Positions 41,336 to 48,598 of a stretch of DNA of 48,598 nt are shown here, one piece after another. The stretch's first letter is position 1; each line of letters opens with the position of its first letter. The translations under genes were made by a program, and so were the position numbers. Location: NCBI GenBank assembly GCA_022640795.1, contig JALCCK010000013.1, forward strand, positions 1 through 48,598, read 5' to 3'. This stretch comes from Treponema sp. GTDB lineage: Bacteria; Spirochaetota; Spirochaetia; Treponematales; Treponemataceae. The notes beneath the pieces were generated by a model. That model saw only the letters and a program-made list of their open reading frames with translations, ran no database searches and was not told the DNA's origin.

Positions 41336-42322
41336 CTATATCTCCCGTGCCATCAGAGCTTTTCGATCTATCCGGCGTTCAATAACGATATTGACAATAA
41401 TCGCGACCATGATCACAAGTCCTTCTATTGCGTTCTGCCAGAATGGAGAAACGTTAATAAGCGGCAGCGCATTATTGAGAATGCCGAACAGCAGACAGCC
41501 AAGAATCAGCCCGCTTATTTTTCCCCGTCCGCCGGTTATACTGACACCGCCGATGACACAGGCCGCGATGACATCCATTTCATATCCTGAAGCGGTGTTC
41601 CCCTGAGCAGAAGCATATTTTGATACCCAGAGAACGCCTGCCAGTCCGGCAAGCAGGCCCATCAGTATATAGACCAGCGCAGTAACCCGCCGTTTCGGGA
41701 TTCCGGAAATTTTTGCAGCTGCAGGATTTGATCCGACTGCATAGATCCACCGGCCTACTTTCGTATAATTGAGGAAATAAAAGAAAACGACATATACAAT
41801 AATGGCTATCCACAGGAAATGGCTGATTCCCAGAAAACTGCCGGTAGCGAAATCCTTGAAATCATCCGGCAGCTGATAGGCACTTACCCATTTACTGCCC
41901 GAAACGACATACGTAACACCGCGGACGATATTCATCATACCGAGCGAAGCAATAATCGGCAGAATGCTGAACCGGGAAACAAACGTTCCCAAAACAGCCC
42001 CGACCAAAGCTCCAATAGCCATTCCTTCAAGCAGTGCTACAAAAATAGGAACTCCCGGATGAACCTTGAGCGTCAGCGCTACACACATTCCGGAAAAAGC
42101 TATTGTCGCCCCAATCGAAAGATCGATTCCTGCGGTCAGCAGAACCATCAGCATTCCGACAGCAAGAATACTCAATATCGAAGTATTAACACCGATATCA
42201 CGCAAATTATTCAGAGTCAGAAACATCGGGTTGCGTATTTCTACAAGAATACCTATAACAACAATAAATCCCAACAGCCCCAATTCCCGGAAACTGCTTC
42301 GAGTTTTCTTTTTTGAATTCAT
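41336..42322 (-). CDS. rhaP: Rhamnose ABC transporter permease (first)
   Basis: This 328-residue permease of the BPD_transp_2 family carries LLTAGIDLSIGATIAFSGM, the cytoplasmic coupling loop GRWIYAVGSNPAAAKISGI and CVIGGVSITGGRGKISGLI. It is similar to but distinct from the next permease, so the channel is probably a heterodimer, as in E. coli-type rhamnose systems. Its ATG overlaps the ATPase stop (ATGA), so expression is coupled. It lies in the inner membrane. Confidence 0.9.
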   Translation of the reverse strand: MNSKKKTRSSFRELGLLGFIVVIGILVEIRNPMFLTLNNLRDIGVNTSILSILAVGMLMVLLTAGIDLSIGATIAFSGMCVALTLKVHPGVPIFVALLEGMAIGALVGAVLGTFVSRFSILPIIASLGMMNIVRGVTYVVSGSKWVSAYQLPDDFKDFATGSFLGISHFLWIAIIVYVVFFYFLNYTKVGRWIYAVGSNPAAAKISGIPKRRVTALVYILMGLLAGLAGVLWVSKYASAQGNTASGYEMDVIAACVIGGVSITGGRGKISGLILGCLLFGILNNALPLINVSPFWQNAIEGLVIMVAIIVNIVIERRIDRKALMAREI

Positions 42323-43830
42323 TCAATACCTGCCTTTCCTATCATTGACGCCTGCAGTATTTTATTCTGATCGGCCTGTGCTGTTTCAAATTCCGCTGTA
42401 ACGCGACCATCTTTCATAACGACAATATGATCGCTTATACCGAGAACTTCCGGCATTTCGGACGATATTAAAATAATTGCATACCCTTTTTCCGCAAGGT
42501 CACCGATAATTTCATAGATTGCTGTTTTAGCACCGACATCAACGCCTTTCGTCGGTTCATCGAGAACGAGAATCTGCTTCGGAGTCGTCAGAAGTTTGGC
42601 AACAACTATTTTCTGCTGATTACCGCCGGAGAGTGAAGAAGCCGGCTCAAATATACTCGAAGTCTTTACCATCAGCTCGTTGCACAGTTTGCCCGCGATC
42701 CGGTTTTCTTTCTTTGTATCAAGAAATCCGTATTTTCCTTCTATCTGCTGCAAGGCAGGTAACGTTATATTTTTTGAAAGCTCCCACGGCAGTACAAGCC
42801 CTTCCTTCTGCCGGTCCTCCGGCAGATAACCGAATCCGGCAGCAATCGCATCCGACGGATGATTGAAATGGACTTTCTTTCCCTTCAGTTTTACCGTCCC
42901 CTCATCATATTTTGTGATACCGTAAATACTTTCACAGACTTCCGTACGTCCGGCACCGACAAGCCCCGTAAGGGCCAGAATCTCACCGGCGTGGACTTTA
43001 AAAGAAACATCCTTAAAATAACCGGTACGACCGAGGTGCGATACGTCCAGAACAACGTCTCCAACCGGTACTTTTTTCTTCGGGAACATCTGTTTGATTT
43101 CACGTCCGACCATAGCTTTAACCAGTTCGGCCCGTGTTACATCCTTGACATTCCATTCACCGATATATTTCGAATCACGAAAGACGGTTACGCGGCTTGC
43201 AAGCCGTTCAGTATCTTCCATACGGTGTGAAATAAAAATAACGGAGTGTCCGGTATCGCGCAATTTTTCGGTAATGCGGTATAATTCTTCGCTTTCATGC
43301 TCTGTCAGGGCTGCCGTCGGCTCATCCATAATGATAATCCGGGCATCCATGGAAAGTGCTTTAGCAATTTCGACAAGTTGCTGCTGGGCAACAGAAAGCG
43401 TTCCCATTTCGGCATCGGAACTGAAATTTGCATGGAGCCGCTGCAGCCAGTTATCCGCTTCTTCATACATCCGCTTCCAGTCGAGATGTTTCGTTTTTCC
43501 GGTCAAAAGTTCGTGGCCCAGAAACATATTCTCTGCGACGGAAAGAGACGGATAGCAGGTAACGTGCTGGTAAATAGCAGCAATGCCGGCCTTTTGCGCG
43601 TCGATAGGATTCCTGAAACGGACACTTTTTCCATTCAGGAATATTTCTCCTTCTTCAGGTTGATGTACTCCGGTAATAACTTTTATAAAGGTCGACTTAC
43701 CGGCACCGTTTTCGCCCATAAGCGCATGAATCTCACCTTTCTGCAGCGTGAATTTAACGGAATCCAGCGCTTTGATGCCGGGGAAAATCTTCGTTATGTT
43801 CCTAAGTTCCAGAATATATTCAGCAGACAC
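42319..43830 (-). CDS. rhaT: Rhamnose ABC transporter double ATPase
   Basis: This 503-residue protein has two ABC domains in tandem, as in RbsA/AraG/RhaT sugar importers. The first has Walker A GENGAGKST and Walker B RIIIMDEPTAAL; the second has a GLVGAGRTE P-loop variant, LSGGNQQKIVVAKLL and ILVLDEPTKGVD. Both switch histidines and the YLPEDRQKEGLVL linker marker are present. Translation starts at GTG with GGAGG 8 bases upstream. The gene follows the isomerase by 38 bp and overlaps the first permease. The first P-loop is canonical while the second lacks the usual Lys, which is normal in this family. This RhaT is the ATPase, not the unrelated E. coli proton symporter. Confidence 0.92.
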   Translation of the reverse strand: MSAEYILELRNITKIFPGIKALDSVKFTLQKGEIHALMGENGAGKSTFIKVITGVHQPEEGEIFLNGKSVRFRNPIDAQKAGIAAIYQHVTCYPSLSVAENMFLGHELLTGKTKHLDWKRMYEEADNWLQRLHANFSSDAEMGTLSVAQQQLVEIAKALSMDARIIIMDEPTAALTEHESEELYRITEKLRDTGHSVIFISHRMEDTERLASRVTVFRDSKYIGEWNVKDVTRAELVKAMVGREIKQMFPKKKVPVGDVVLDVSHLGRTGYFKDVSFKVHAGEILALTGLVGAGRTEVCESIYGITKYDEGTVKLKGKKVHFNHPSDAIAAGFGYLPEDRQKEGLVLPWELSKNITLPALQQIEGKYGFLDTKKENRIAGKLCNELMVKTSSIFEPASSLSGGNQQKIVVAKLLTTPKQILVLDEPTKGVDVGAKTAIYEIIGDLAEKGYAIILISSEMPEVLGISDHIVVMKDGRVTAEFETAQADQNKILQASMIGKAGIE

Positions 43831-43868
43831 TATACAGTCCTCCTCATAGAGTCTTTCACCGAAACGGC

Positions 43869-45125
43869 CTAGCGTTTCGATGTTACGTCTTTTTCGTATT
43901 CCATAACGGCAGAAATAACTTCCGTATCCGATGGAACAGAGCTCTGTTCACAATACCGCTGCCATACAGTACCAAACGGCATTGTTTTCAATTCTTCATT
44001 CAGTGCAAGCCGGGCAAAATAGTTGCCGGCTTCTTCGTATTTTACCAGTCTGTCGTGCGGTTCGAGCAGTGCATACAGCAGTGCCTTTTCCGTTGCACGG
44101 GCGCCGATTACCCACGCGCCGATCCGGTTTATGGACCCATCGAAAAAATCCGTTCCGATATGGATTCTGTCCAGTTTTCCGGTACGTATAATCTCTTCCG
44201 CCATAGCCCGCTGGTCATCGTTGAAAATGATAACGTGATCGGAATCCCAGCGGACGCAACGGGACAGATGCAGCAGCAGTTCCGGAACGAACAGCAAAAT
44301 AGAAGAAAGTTTATCCGAAACATTTTCCGTCGGATGGAAATGCCCCATGTCGATCGTCAGCATCTTTTTGCGGCTGACTGCATACCCCATGTAAAATTCA
44401 TGTGATCCGACAACATAACTTTCAGATCCGATGCCGAAAACCTTGGATTCAACGGAGTCTTTCAAATATGATGAGGAAATGGGCTTCGAGAGTATATCGT
44501 CCAGCGAAGCGAGCAGAATTTCACGATATCCCTGACGATCGGACGGAATATCTTTCATGCCGTCCGGAATCCAGATATTGTGAATACAGGGGCTGCCCTG
44601 TTTCTCGCCGAAATACGCACCTATATCGCGGCAGCGTTTCGTATGTTCAATCCAGAAATCACGGATTCCCCGGTCTTTTGAAGCAAGCGTCATTTCGGCT
44701 GCTTTCGGATGCGAAAACAGTGTCGCATTGAAATCGAGCGGCAGCTTCTGTTCCAGTGCCCAGTTTATCCAGCTCTCGAAATGTTTTGGTTCGATTTTGT
44801 CGCGGTCAACCGGTTTACAGTTGGAAAAGTCCGCATAACTCGCGTGCAGATTTAAACGATACGTGCCGGGAATGAGTGTCATAACTTTTTCGATATCATG
44901 ACGTAATTCTGCTATTGTCCGGGACCTGCCGGGGTAATTTCCGGTAACCTGAATGCCGCCGCCGTCGAGGACTGCTCCCGAAGTTTCAAAACCACCGACA
45001 TCATCTCCCTGCCAGCAGTGCAGCGATACAGGAATTTGCTTCAATCGCGAAATAGCAGCATCCGTATCGACGCCGAGTGCCGCATACTGCTCTTTTGCAT
45101 CGGCATATATGTCTTTATTTTTCAT
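43869..45125 (-). CDS. rhaA: L-rhamnose isomerase
   Basis: RhaA isomerises L-rhamnose to L-rhamnulose, a Mn-dependent TIM-barrel enzyme. The 418-residue length matches E. coli RhaA (419). Signatures are the start PVSLHCWQGDDVGGFE, GGIQVTGNYPGRSRT, LNLHASYADF, DFNATLFSHPKA, HNIWIPDGMKD, LTIDMGHFHPTENVSDK (metal ligands) and HIGTDFFDGSINRIGAW. AAGGAG precedes the ATG. It is the first gene of the transporter operon, downstream of a repeat-rich 491-bp region. Regulation by the AraC-type protein at 36017 is expected. Confidence 0.95.
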   Translation of the reverse strand: MKNKDIYADAKEQYAALGVDTDAAISRLKQIPVSLHCWQGDDVGGFETSGAVLDGGGIQVTGNYPGRSRTIAELRHDIEKVMTLIPGTYRLNLHASYADFSNCKPVDRDKIEPKHFESWINWALEQKLPLDFNATLFSHPKAAEMTLASKDRGIRDFWIEHTKRCRDIGAYFGEKQGSPCIHNIWIPDGMKDIPSDRQGYREILLASLDDILSKPISSSYLKDSVESKVFGIGSESYVVGSHEFYMGYAVSRKKMLTIDMGHFHPTENVSDKLSSILLFVPELLLHLSRCVRWDSDHVIIFNDDQRAMAEEIIRTGKLDRIHIGTDFFDGSINRIGAWVIGARATEKALLYALLEPHDRLVKYEEAGNYFARLALNEELKTMPFGTVWQRYCEQSSVPSDTEVISAVMEYEKDVTSKR

Positions 45126-45363
45126 TAAAACAACTCCTTGTTTTGTAATTTAGCTATAGGATACAGGGGGATAGTACAGCTCACCATAACAAAAAAATCA
45201 ATATATAGCATAAATCAGTCACCGCTATTTCACACAGACCGGCAGCTGATGAAAATAGACGGCGGTGCAGGCAGCTGCCGGAAAAATACCGGCACTGCGA
45301 AGAACGCGGACGGAATACCGGATAAAAGTGCTGTACTTTATGGGTTCGTATCACAGTACTATT

Positions 45364-45451
45364 TAAGAGTTTTCCATTACTGTCATGAGAGTCTTTCATT
45401 ACTAGCATAAGAGTCTTTCATTACTATCGTAGAAGTTCTAACAGTACTGCA
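45364..45451. repeat. Four imperfect 22-bp tandem direct repeats
   Basis: Units are 45364-45385, 45386-45407, 45408-45429 and 45430-45451. Units 2 and 3 agree at 19 of 22 positions and share AGAGTCTTTCATTACTA; unit 1 agrees with unit 3 at 18. Unit 4 is more diverged. A related, weaker unit (45342-45363) precedes them. A period of about two helical turns fits a row of protein sites on one face of the DNA. Confidence 0.8.
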
Positions 45452-45502
45452 ATACTTATCATATTAGTCTTATTTTGTCCGACGGATAATTGTGAAGACG
45501 GC

Positions 45503-45584
45503 TGCGCACAAGTTGTAAAGAAAACGAGCGTAACTTGTAAACAATTTGCGCATCACTTGTGCGCATTTCTTTTTCAAGTTACGC
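45503..45584. repeat. Two interleaved perfect inverted repeats
   Basis: TGCGCACAAGT (45503-45513) is the reverse complement of 45555-45565, and GCGTAACTTG (45528-45537) is the reverse complement of 45575-45584. The order A, B, A', B' means both stems can only coexist as a pseudoknot or compete with each other. A further TTTGCGC/GCGCAAA pair (45545-45551 and 45583-45589) overlaps them. No T-run follows on either strand. Confidence 0.8.
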
Positions 45585-45616
45585 GCAAACTTCCTTACAG
45601 TTATACGGAAATCTGT

Positions 45617-46318
45617 TTACAGCGTTGCATCGGGCTTTCCGGCGGGAAGTACTTCGAACAGTTCAGAGACGGTATTCCCGTGGCTGTGGAGATGAAAATA
45701 ATATGGTCCGGGAACAAGCGGCGGCAGCGGCGCAACTATTTCAGAACTTCTTCTGACATAATACCGTGAAAGAACTATCGGCGCAGAACCGTTCATCGGG
45801 GACAGCGAAGCTCCGGATTTTCCGTCCTGCGGATTAAAATCAAGATTCCGGCCGTTTACGACGATGACACTGTCTTCCCTGTTGTACGAAAACCGGTCGA
45901 TATGCGGCATTGAGCTGGGTGCGTTGTACAGCAGACGTTCCCAGATGACATTTGCGGTAACTGATGCCGCTTCTTTTTTATGAACCAGCGCATGAAGCGT
46001 AAAGGTATGACCGCTCCGCCGCCGTTTGGGAGTGAACGGTGTCCGTATTTCCGGGGCCGTACCGACCGCCTTGACATACAAATCGACGAACGGAAATTCC
46101 ACCCGGTATCCTTTCCGAAGCAGTCTTCGGGCTGTTTCCATCAAAATACTGACACAGGCCGCAAGATCTGCGCGCGTAACAGTGGTATGTGAGTTTCCCG
46201 CTTCATCAAGCAGTTCACCCAACCCTATTTTACCGGCTTCTCTGCTGGTAAACAAATACGGTACTCTTTTTCTTGAAGTTTCAAGATTGTTTCGTTTCAT
46301 GATAATCTGTAATGCCAT
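45617..46318 (-). CDS. HU-like DNA-binding protein with C-terminal Ig-like domain (DUF4469 type)
   Basis: This 233-residue protein seems to combine an N-terminal HU/IHF-like part (residues about 1-120: ADLAACVSILMETARRLLRKGYRVEFPFVDLYVKAVGT, given here as ADLAACVSILMETARRLL and RVEFPFVDLYVKAVG) with a C-terminal beta-rich part (RFSYNREDSVIVVNGRNLDF and PPLVPGPYYFHLHSHG) that looks like the Ig-like DUF4469 module. Such proteins occur in Bacteroidetes and spirochaetes with unknown function. The ATG at 46318 lacks a clear ribosome site. It is divergent from the lyase gene, and its 3' side runs into the repeat-rich region. Confidence 0.65.
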   Translation of the reverse strand: MALQIIMKRNNLETSRKRVPYLFTSREAGKIGLGELLDEAGNSHTTVTRADLAACVSILMETARRLLRKGYRVEFPFVDLYVKAVGTAPEIRTPFTPKRRRSGHTFTLHALVHKKEAASVTANVIWERLLYNAPSSMPHIDRFSYNREDSVIVVNGRNLDFNPQDGKSGASLSPMNGSAPIVLSRYYVRRSSEIVAPLPPLVPGPYYFHLHSHGNTVSELFEVLPAGKPDATL

Positions 46319-46458
46319 AGTCTTTTTCAGCCCGGAAGGGGCCGCCTCTCTTCTATAGATTTGTTTATAATATATAGTCGGAAGTCTGCAGAAAAACGCA
46401 AAAAAAATGAAACGAACAGAAACTCAGGCTCCGTATATAGTTTTTTTCGTATTTGTTG

Positions 46459-46464
46459 TATAGT
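46459..46464 (+). promoter_or_regulatory. -10 box abutting the lyase start codon
   Basis: TATAGT lies 6 bases before the ATG at 46471, so transcription would start at or next to the start codon. No good -35 box is found at 16-18 bp (TATAGT again at 46436-46441), and no Shine-Dalgarno sequence precedes the ATG. Confidence 0.4.
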
Positions 46465-46470
46465 AAACGC

Positions 46471-47928
46471 ATGAATCCAGCTGAGTATGTAAACGAAACG
46501 GTCGGGACGCCGGCATCCGCCGGTGGAAAATTATACTACGGACCTGAAACACAAAAAGCGCTGTCGCTGCTCGGTAACAGCCGGACACCACGGGTACTGA
46601 TTCGCGCGTACGGAGAGGTAAAACTTGCAGCCATTTATGCACAGCAGGAAACGGCACAGCTGTACCCTGCCGGTTATTTTCCGGTACTGGAAAAAACGGC
46701 ACTGGACATCATAGCAGGAAAATACGACAACAGTTTTCCCCTGCCGCTCGCGCAGGGAGGAGCAGGGACAAGCCTTCATATGAATATCTGTGAAGTTCTC
46801 GCCAACGCGGCGAACGAACGGTACGAAGCCGCAGCGGTACAAGCGGAAACTGCCGGCAGACCGTTTCCGCAGCCGGAATTCCGTGCAACGCCGCTCGATC
46901 ATCTGGCCCGCTTTCAGTCGACGAACGATACGTTTCCGACTGCGGTTATCATTATGACATACCGGTTTCTGGAATCAATCGAAAACGGAATTATAAAACT
47001 TCAGGAAAATCTCGTTGAGCGCGAAAAGAAGTATGAAGACTGTCTTATCTGCGGACGAACGGAACTGCAGGACGCTCTGCCGATGACGCTCGGACAGGTA
47101 TACGGCGCATGGGCGGGTCCGGTGGAACGGGACCGGTGGCGGATGAATAAACTGAAAGAACGGCTTCGCACCATCCCCCTGGGCGGTACGGCTATCGGGA
47201 CAGGATTTTCCGCACCGCTTCAATATGTATTCAGTGCAGAAAAGCACCTCCGCCGTATAACGAAACTTCCGTTGTGCCGCAGCCAGAACCTCTGCGATGC
47301 CGTAGCGCATACGGACTCGCTTGCGGAATGTGCAGGCGGGATGGGGCTGTGTGCCGACAATCTGTATAAAATGACAAACGACCTCCTTCTGTATACGTCG
47401 TCCGTCAACGGGGAGCTGCACCACGGAGAACTGCAGTACGGATCGACGATTATGCCGGACAAGGTAAATCCGGTCATACTTGAACTCGTCAGGGGGCTGT
47501 GTATGGACTGTGCTTCCACTGCACATCTCATTACAGATTACAGCAGAAGCGGACAATGGCAGCTGAACGCAAATCTGCCGTTCCTGACCGAGCAGATGAT
47601 TCACCTGGACGACCGGCTCGAAAGAGCACTGAATGCGGCGAACGGTCCGCTGATGCAGACCATAGCGCCAGATGCTGCAAAAATGGAGCTGCATCTCGCA
47701 TCAAGCCCGGCCCTGCTGAATGCGCTCCGCGATATTCTGCCGTATACGAAAATAAAAACGCTGCTGCCGGAACTCCGGAAAGCGGCTCCGCACGGCATCT
47801 CCGGCCTGATAGATTTTCTTGTATCCCATACTGATATAAACAGAAAAACGCTCGAGGAACATCTTGATACCGGAGCCTTAACAGGATTTTCGGATGTTTC
47901 TGAAATTCACGGAAGGAGAAACGCATGA
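46471..47928 (+). CDS. Aspartate ammonia-lyase/fumarase-superfamily enzyme linked to hydrogenase maturation
   Basis: This 485-residue protein shows the superfamily signature GSTIMPDKVNPVILELVRG, with the catalytic loop serine, and the substrate segments QGGAGTSLHMNICEVLANAA, FQSTNDTFPTAVIIM and LPMTLGQVYGAWA. Closest in type to aspartate ammonia-lyase (aspartate to fumarate plus ammonia) and class II fumarase. Some region-specific residues differ, and the substrate is not certain. ATG 46471 is preferred over TTG codons upstream. The gene overlaps hydF (ATGA). Lyases of this type are known to accompany hydE, hydF and hydG in several anaerobes; ammonia supply for the H-cluster bridging ligand has been discussed, so a role there is plausible. 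Confidence 0.85.
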   Translation: MNPAEYVNETVGTPASAGGKLYYGPETQKALSLLGNSRTPRVLIRAYGEVKLAAIYAQQETAQLYPAGYFPVLEKTALDIIAGKYDNSFPLPLAQGGAGTSLHMNICEVLANAANERYEAAAVQAETAGRPFPQPEFRATPLDHLARFQSTNDTFPTAVIIMTYRFLESIENGIIKLQENLVEREKKYEDCLICGRTELQDALPMTLGQVYGAWAGPVERDRWRMNKLKERLRTIPLGGTAIGTGFSAPLQYVFSAEKHLRRITKLPLCRSQNLCDAVAHTDSLAECAGGMGLCADNLYKMTNDLLLYTSSVNGELHHGELQYGSTIMPDKVNPVILELVRGLCMDCASTAHLITDYSRSGQWQLNANLPFLTEQMIHLDDRLERALNAANGPLMQTIAPDAAKMELHLASSPALLNALRDILPYTKIKTLLPELRKAAPHGISGLIDFLVSHTDINRKTLEEHLDTGALTGFSDVSEIHGRRNA

Positions 47929-48598
47929 CAGATACTGCGGAAACACCGCTTGCAGAACTCACCCATATCGTACTGGCCGGTGTACGGAACGCCGGAAAAT
48001 CATCGCTCATGAACAATCTGTTCCGGCAGAACGTCGCTATCGTATCTCCGACAGCGGGAACGACGACGGATCCGGTCACAAGAAAAATCGAACTGGGAAA
48101 ACTCGGTATGTGTTCGGTCACCGATACGGCCGGACTTGACGACAGCGGACAACTCGGCGGGCTGCGTATCGAAAAAACGAAAACACGCCTTGAATCGGCA
48201 GATCTTGTGCTGTTCGTAACACCCGGCATAAAAGATCCTGAAAAAGACGAACGACAGCTGCTCGATCTGCTGCAGGAAAAAAAAATACCGTATATCGGCG
48301 TTATAACCTATGCCGACAGGCCGGTAACAGACAGTAAACAGACTTTTTTCCCGAAGGACCGGTTTGTGATGCTTGACAATACGTCGGACACGGTAAAATC
48401 GGATAAAGCCGCGGGAACCGTTCCTGAAGGATTAAAACCGCTTTTTGCAAAAATAGAATCCATGTCAGGCAGCCTTACCCGGGAACTGACACCGGTAGAA
48501 GGACTGGTACATGAAGGTGATCTGGTCCTGCTGGTGACCCCCATCGATCTTGCGGCACCGGCAGGCCGGCTGATCCTGCCGCAGGTTGAAACGATCAG
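47925..48598 (+). CDS. hydF: [FeFe]-hydrogenase maturation GTPase HydF (partial, C-terminus outside window)
   Basis: HydF is the scaffold that receives the two-iron precursor from HydE/HydG and delivers it to apo-hydrogenase. The 224 codons present cover the GTPase domain: P-loop VLAGVRNAGKSSLMNNLF, switch TAGTTTDPVTRKIEL, DTAGLDDSGQLGGLR, and then the linker to the dimerisation domain (PVEGLVHEGDLVLLVTPID). Where most relatives have N/T-K-x-D for guanine recognition, this one seems to read GVITYADRP, so that motif is not canonical. The Fe-S cysteines lie beyond the window. The ATG overlaps the lyase stop, with AAGGAG 7-8 bases upstream. Confidence 0.92.
   Translation, partial: MTDTAETPLAELTHIVLAGVRNAGKSSLMNNLFRQNVAIVSPTAGTTTDPVTRKIELGKLGMCSVTDTAGLDDSGQLGGLRIEKTKTRLESADLVLFVTPGIKDPEKDERQLLDLLQEKKIPYIGVITYADRPVTDSKQTFFPKDRFVMLDNTSDTVKSDKAAGTVPEGLKPLFAKIESMSGSLTRELTPVEGLVHEGDLVLLVTPIDLAAPAGRLILPQVETI

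Larger units (their letters stand above)
45126..45616. other. 491-bp gene-free region upstream of rhaA, rich in repeats
   Basis: No convincing gene is seen on either strand. From the rhaA side outward it holds an A/T-rich core-promoter zone (no box pair is convincing; TTGATT and TACTAT are 19 bp apart on the - strand), a G/C-richer stretch (45235-45325), a run of 22-bp direct repeats (45364-45451) and two interleaved inverted repeats (45503-45584). It is also the 3' region of the gene at 45617. Confidence 0.7.

Noticed and set aside
45364..45451. The 22-bp repeats as a CRISPR array
   Set aside because: The units adjoin without spacers and are imperfect, and no cas gene is present.

Overview
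The window looks like chromosomal DNA of a motile, fermentative, saccharolytic spirochaete, most likely a Treponema-type bacterium. This is inferred from gene content only: several methyl-accepting chemotaxis proteins (MCPs) with different input regions, a cytidylyltransferase-aminotransferase fusion of the kind I recall from Treponema, an HU-like/Ig-like protein, [FeFe]-hydrogenase maturation and D-lactate dehydrogenase. No rRNA, tRNA, CRISPR array or phage genes were seen. Coding density is high, with many ATGA overlaps.

Layout. 1-1359: tail of an MCP and an EAL-domain c-di-GMP phosphodiesterase. 1574-9401: a five-gene + strand cluster for a surface polymer or glycolipid. It holds a YidC-like domain fused to a sulfatase/LTA-synthase-like domain, a CDP-glycerol-type phosphotransferase, a cytidylyltransferase fused to a PLP-fold domain that lacks the catalytic lysine, a UDP-glucuronate 4-epimerase and a GT8-like glycosyltransferase. 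UDP-glucose dehydrogenase (9668-10897, -) would supply UDP-GlcA to the epimerase. Between them sits a 33-residue membrane microprotein with its own near-consensus promoter. 11111-17579: an ArsC-like thioredoxin-fold protein, phosphoglycerate mutase, a lipoprotein, a multi-pass MCP and a two-gene ABC transporter without a local binding protein. 17795-23630: sufCBDSU followed by a pyridoxal kinase, so the PLP enzyme SufS and a PLP-producing enzyme lie together. 23639-30260: a CobW-type metallochaperone, a CAT-like acyltransferase, an M24 peptidase, galT (apparently leaderless), D-lactate dehydrogenase and a pair of YdcZ-type membrane proteins.

30314-33338 is a PocR-domain hybrid histidine kinase gene split by an IS110-family element (30928-32278). 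Removing the element and one copy of a 3-bp duplication restores one frame of 556 codons. The 5' non-coding part of the element is bounded by a perfect 15-bp inverted repeat and contains an 8-mer identical to the target flank, including the presumed core. That is what a bridge RNA with a target guide predicts. The other end of the element carries TTGACA, which would form a promoter across the joined ends of a circular form.

33502-45125 is an L-rhamnose locus: aldolase, kinase, AraC-type regulator, an MCP, mutarotase, binding protein, two permeases, a double ATPase and isomerase. The 491-bp stretch upstream of the isomerase is full of structure: a run of 22-bp direct repeats and two interleaved perfect inverted repeats. 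45617-48598: an HU-like DNA-binding protein, an aspartate ammonia-lyase family enzyme and the N-terminal half of HydF, cut by the window end.

The strongest candidates for something new are the IS110 element with its readable target guide, the YidC-sulfatase fusion with its polymer cluster, and the repeat-rich region upstream of the rhamnose isomerase.
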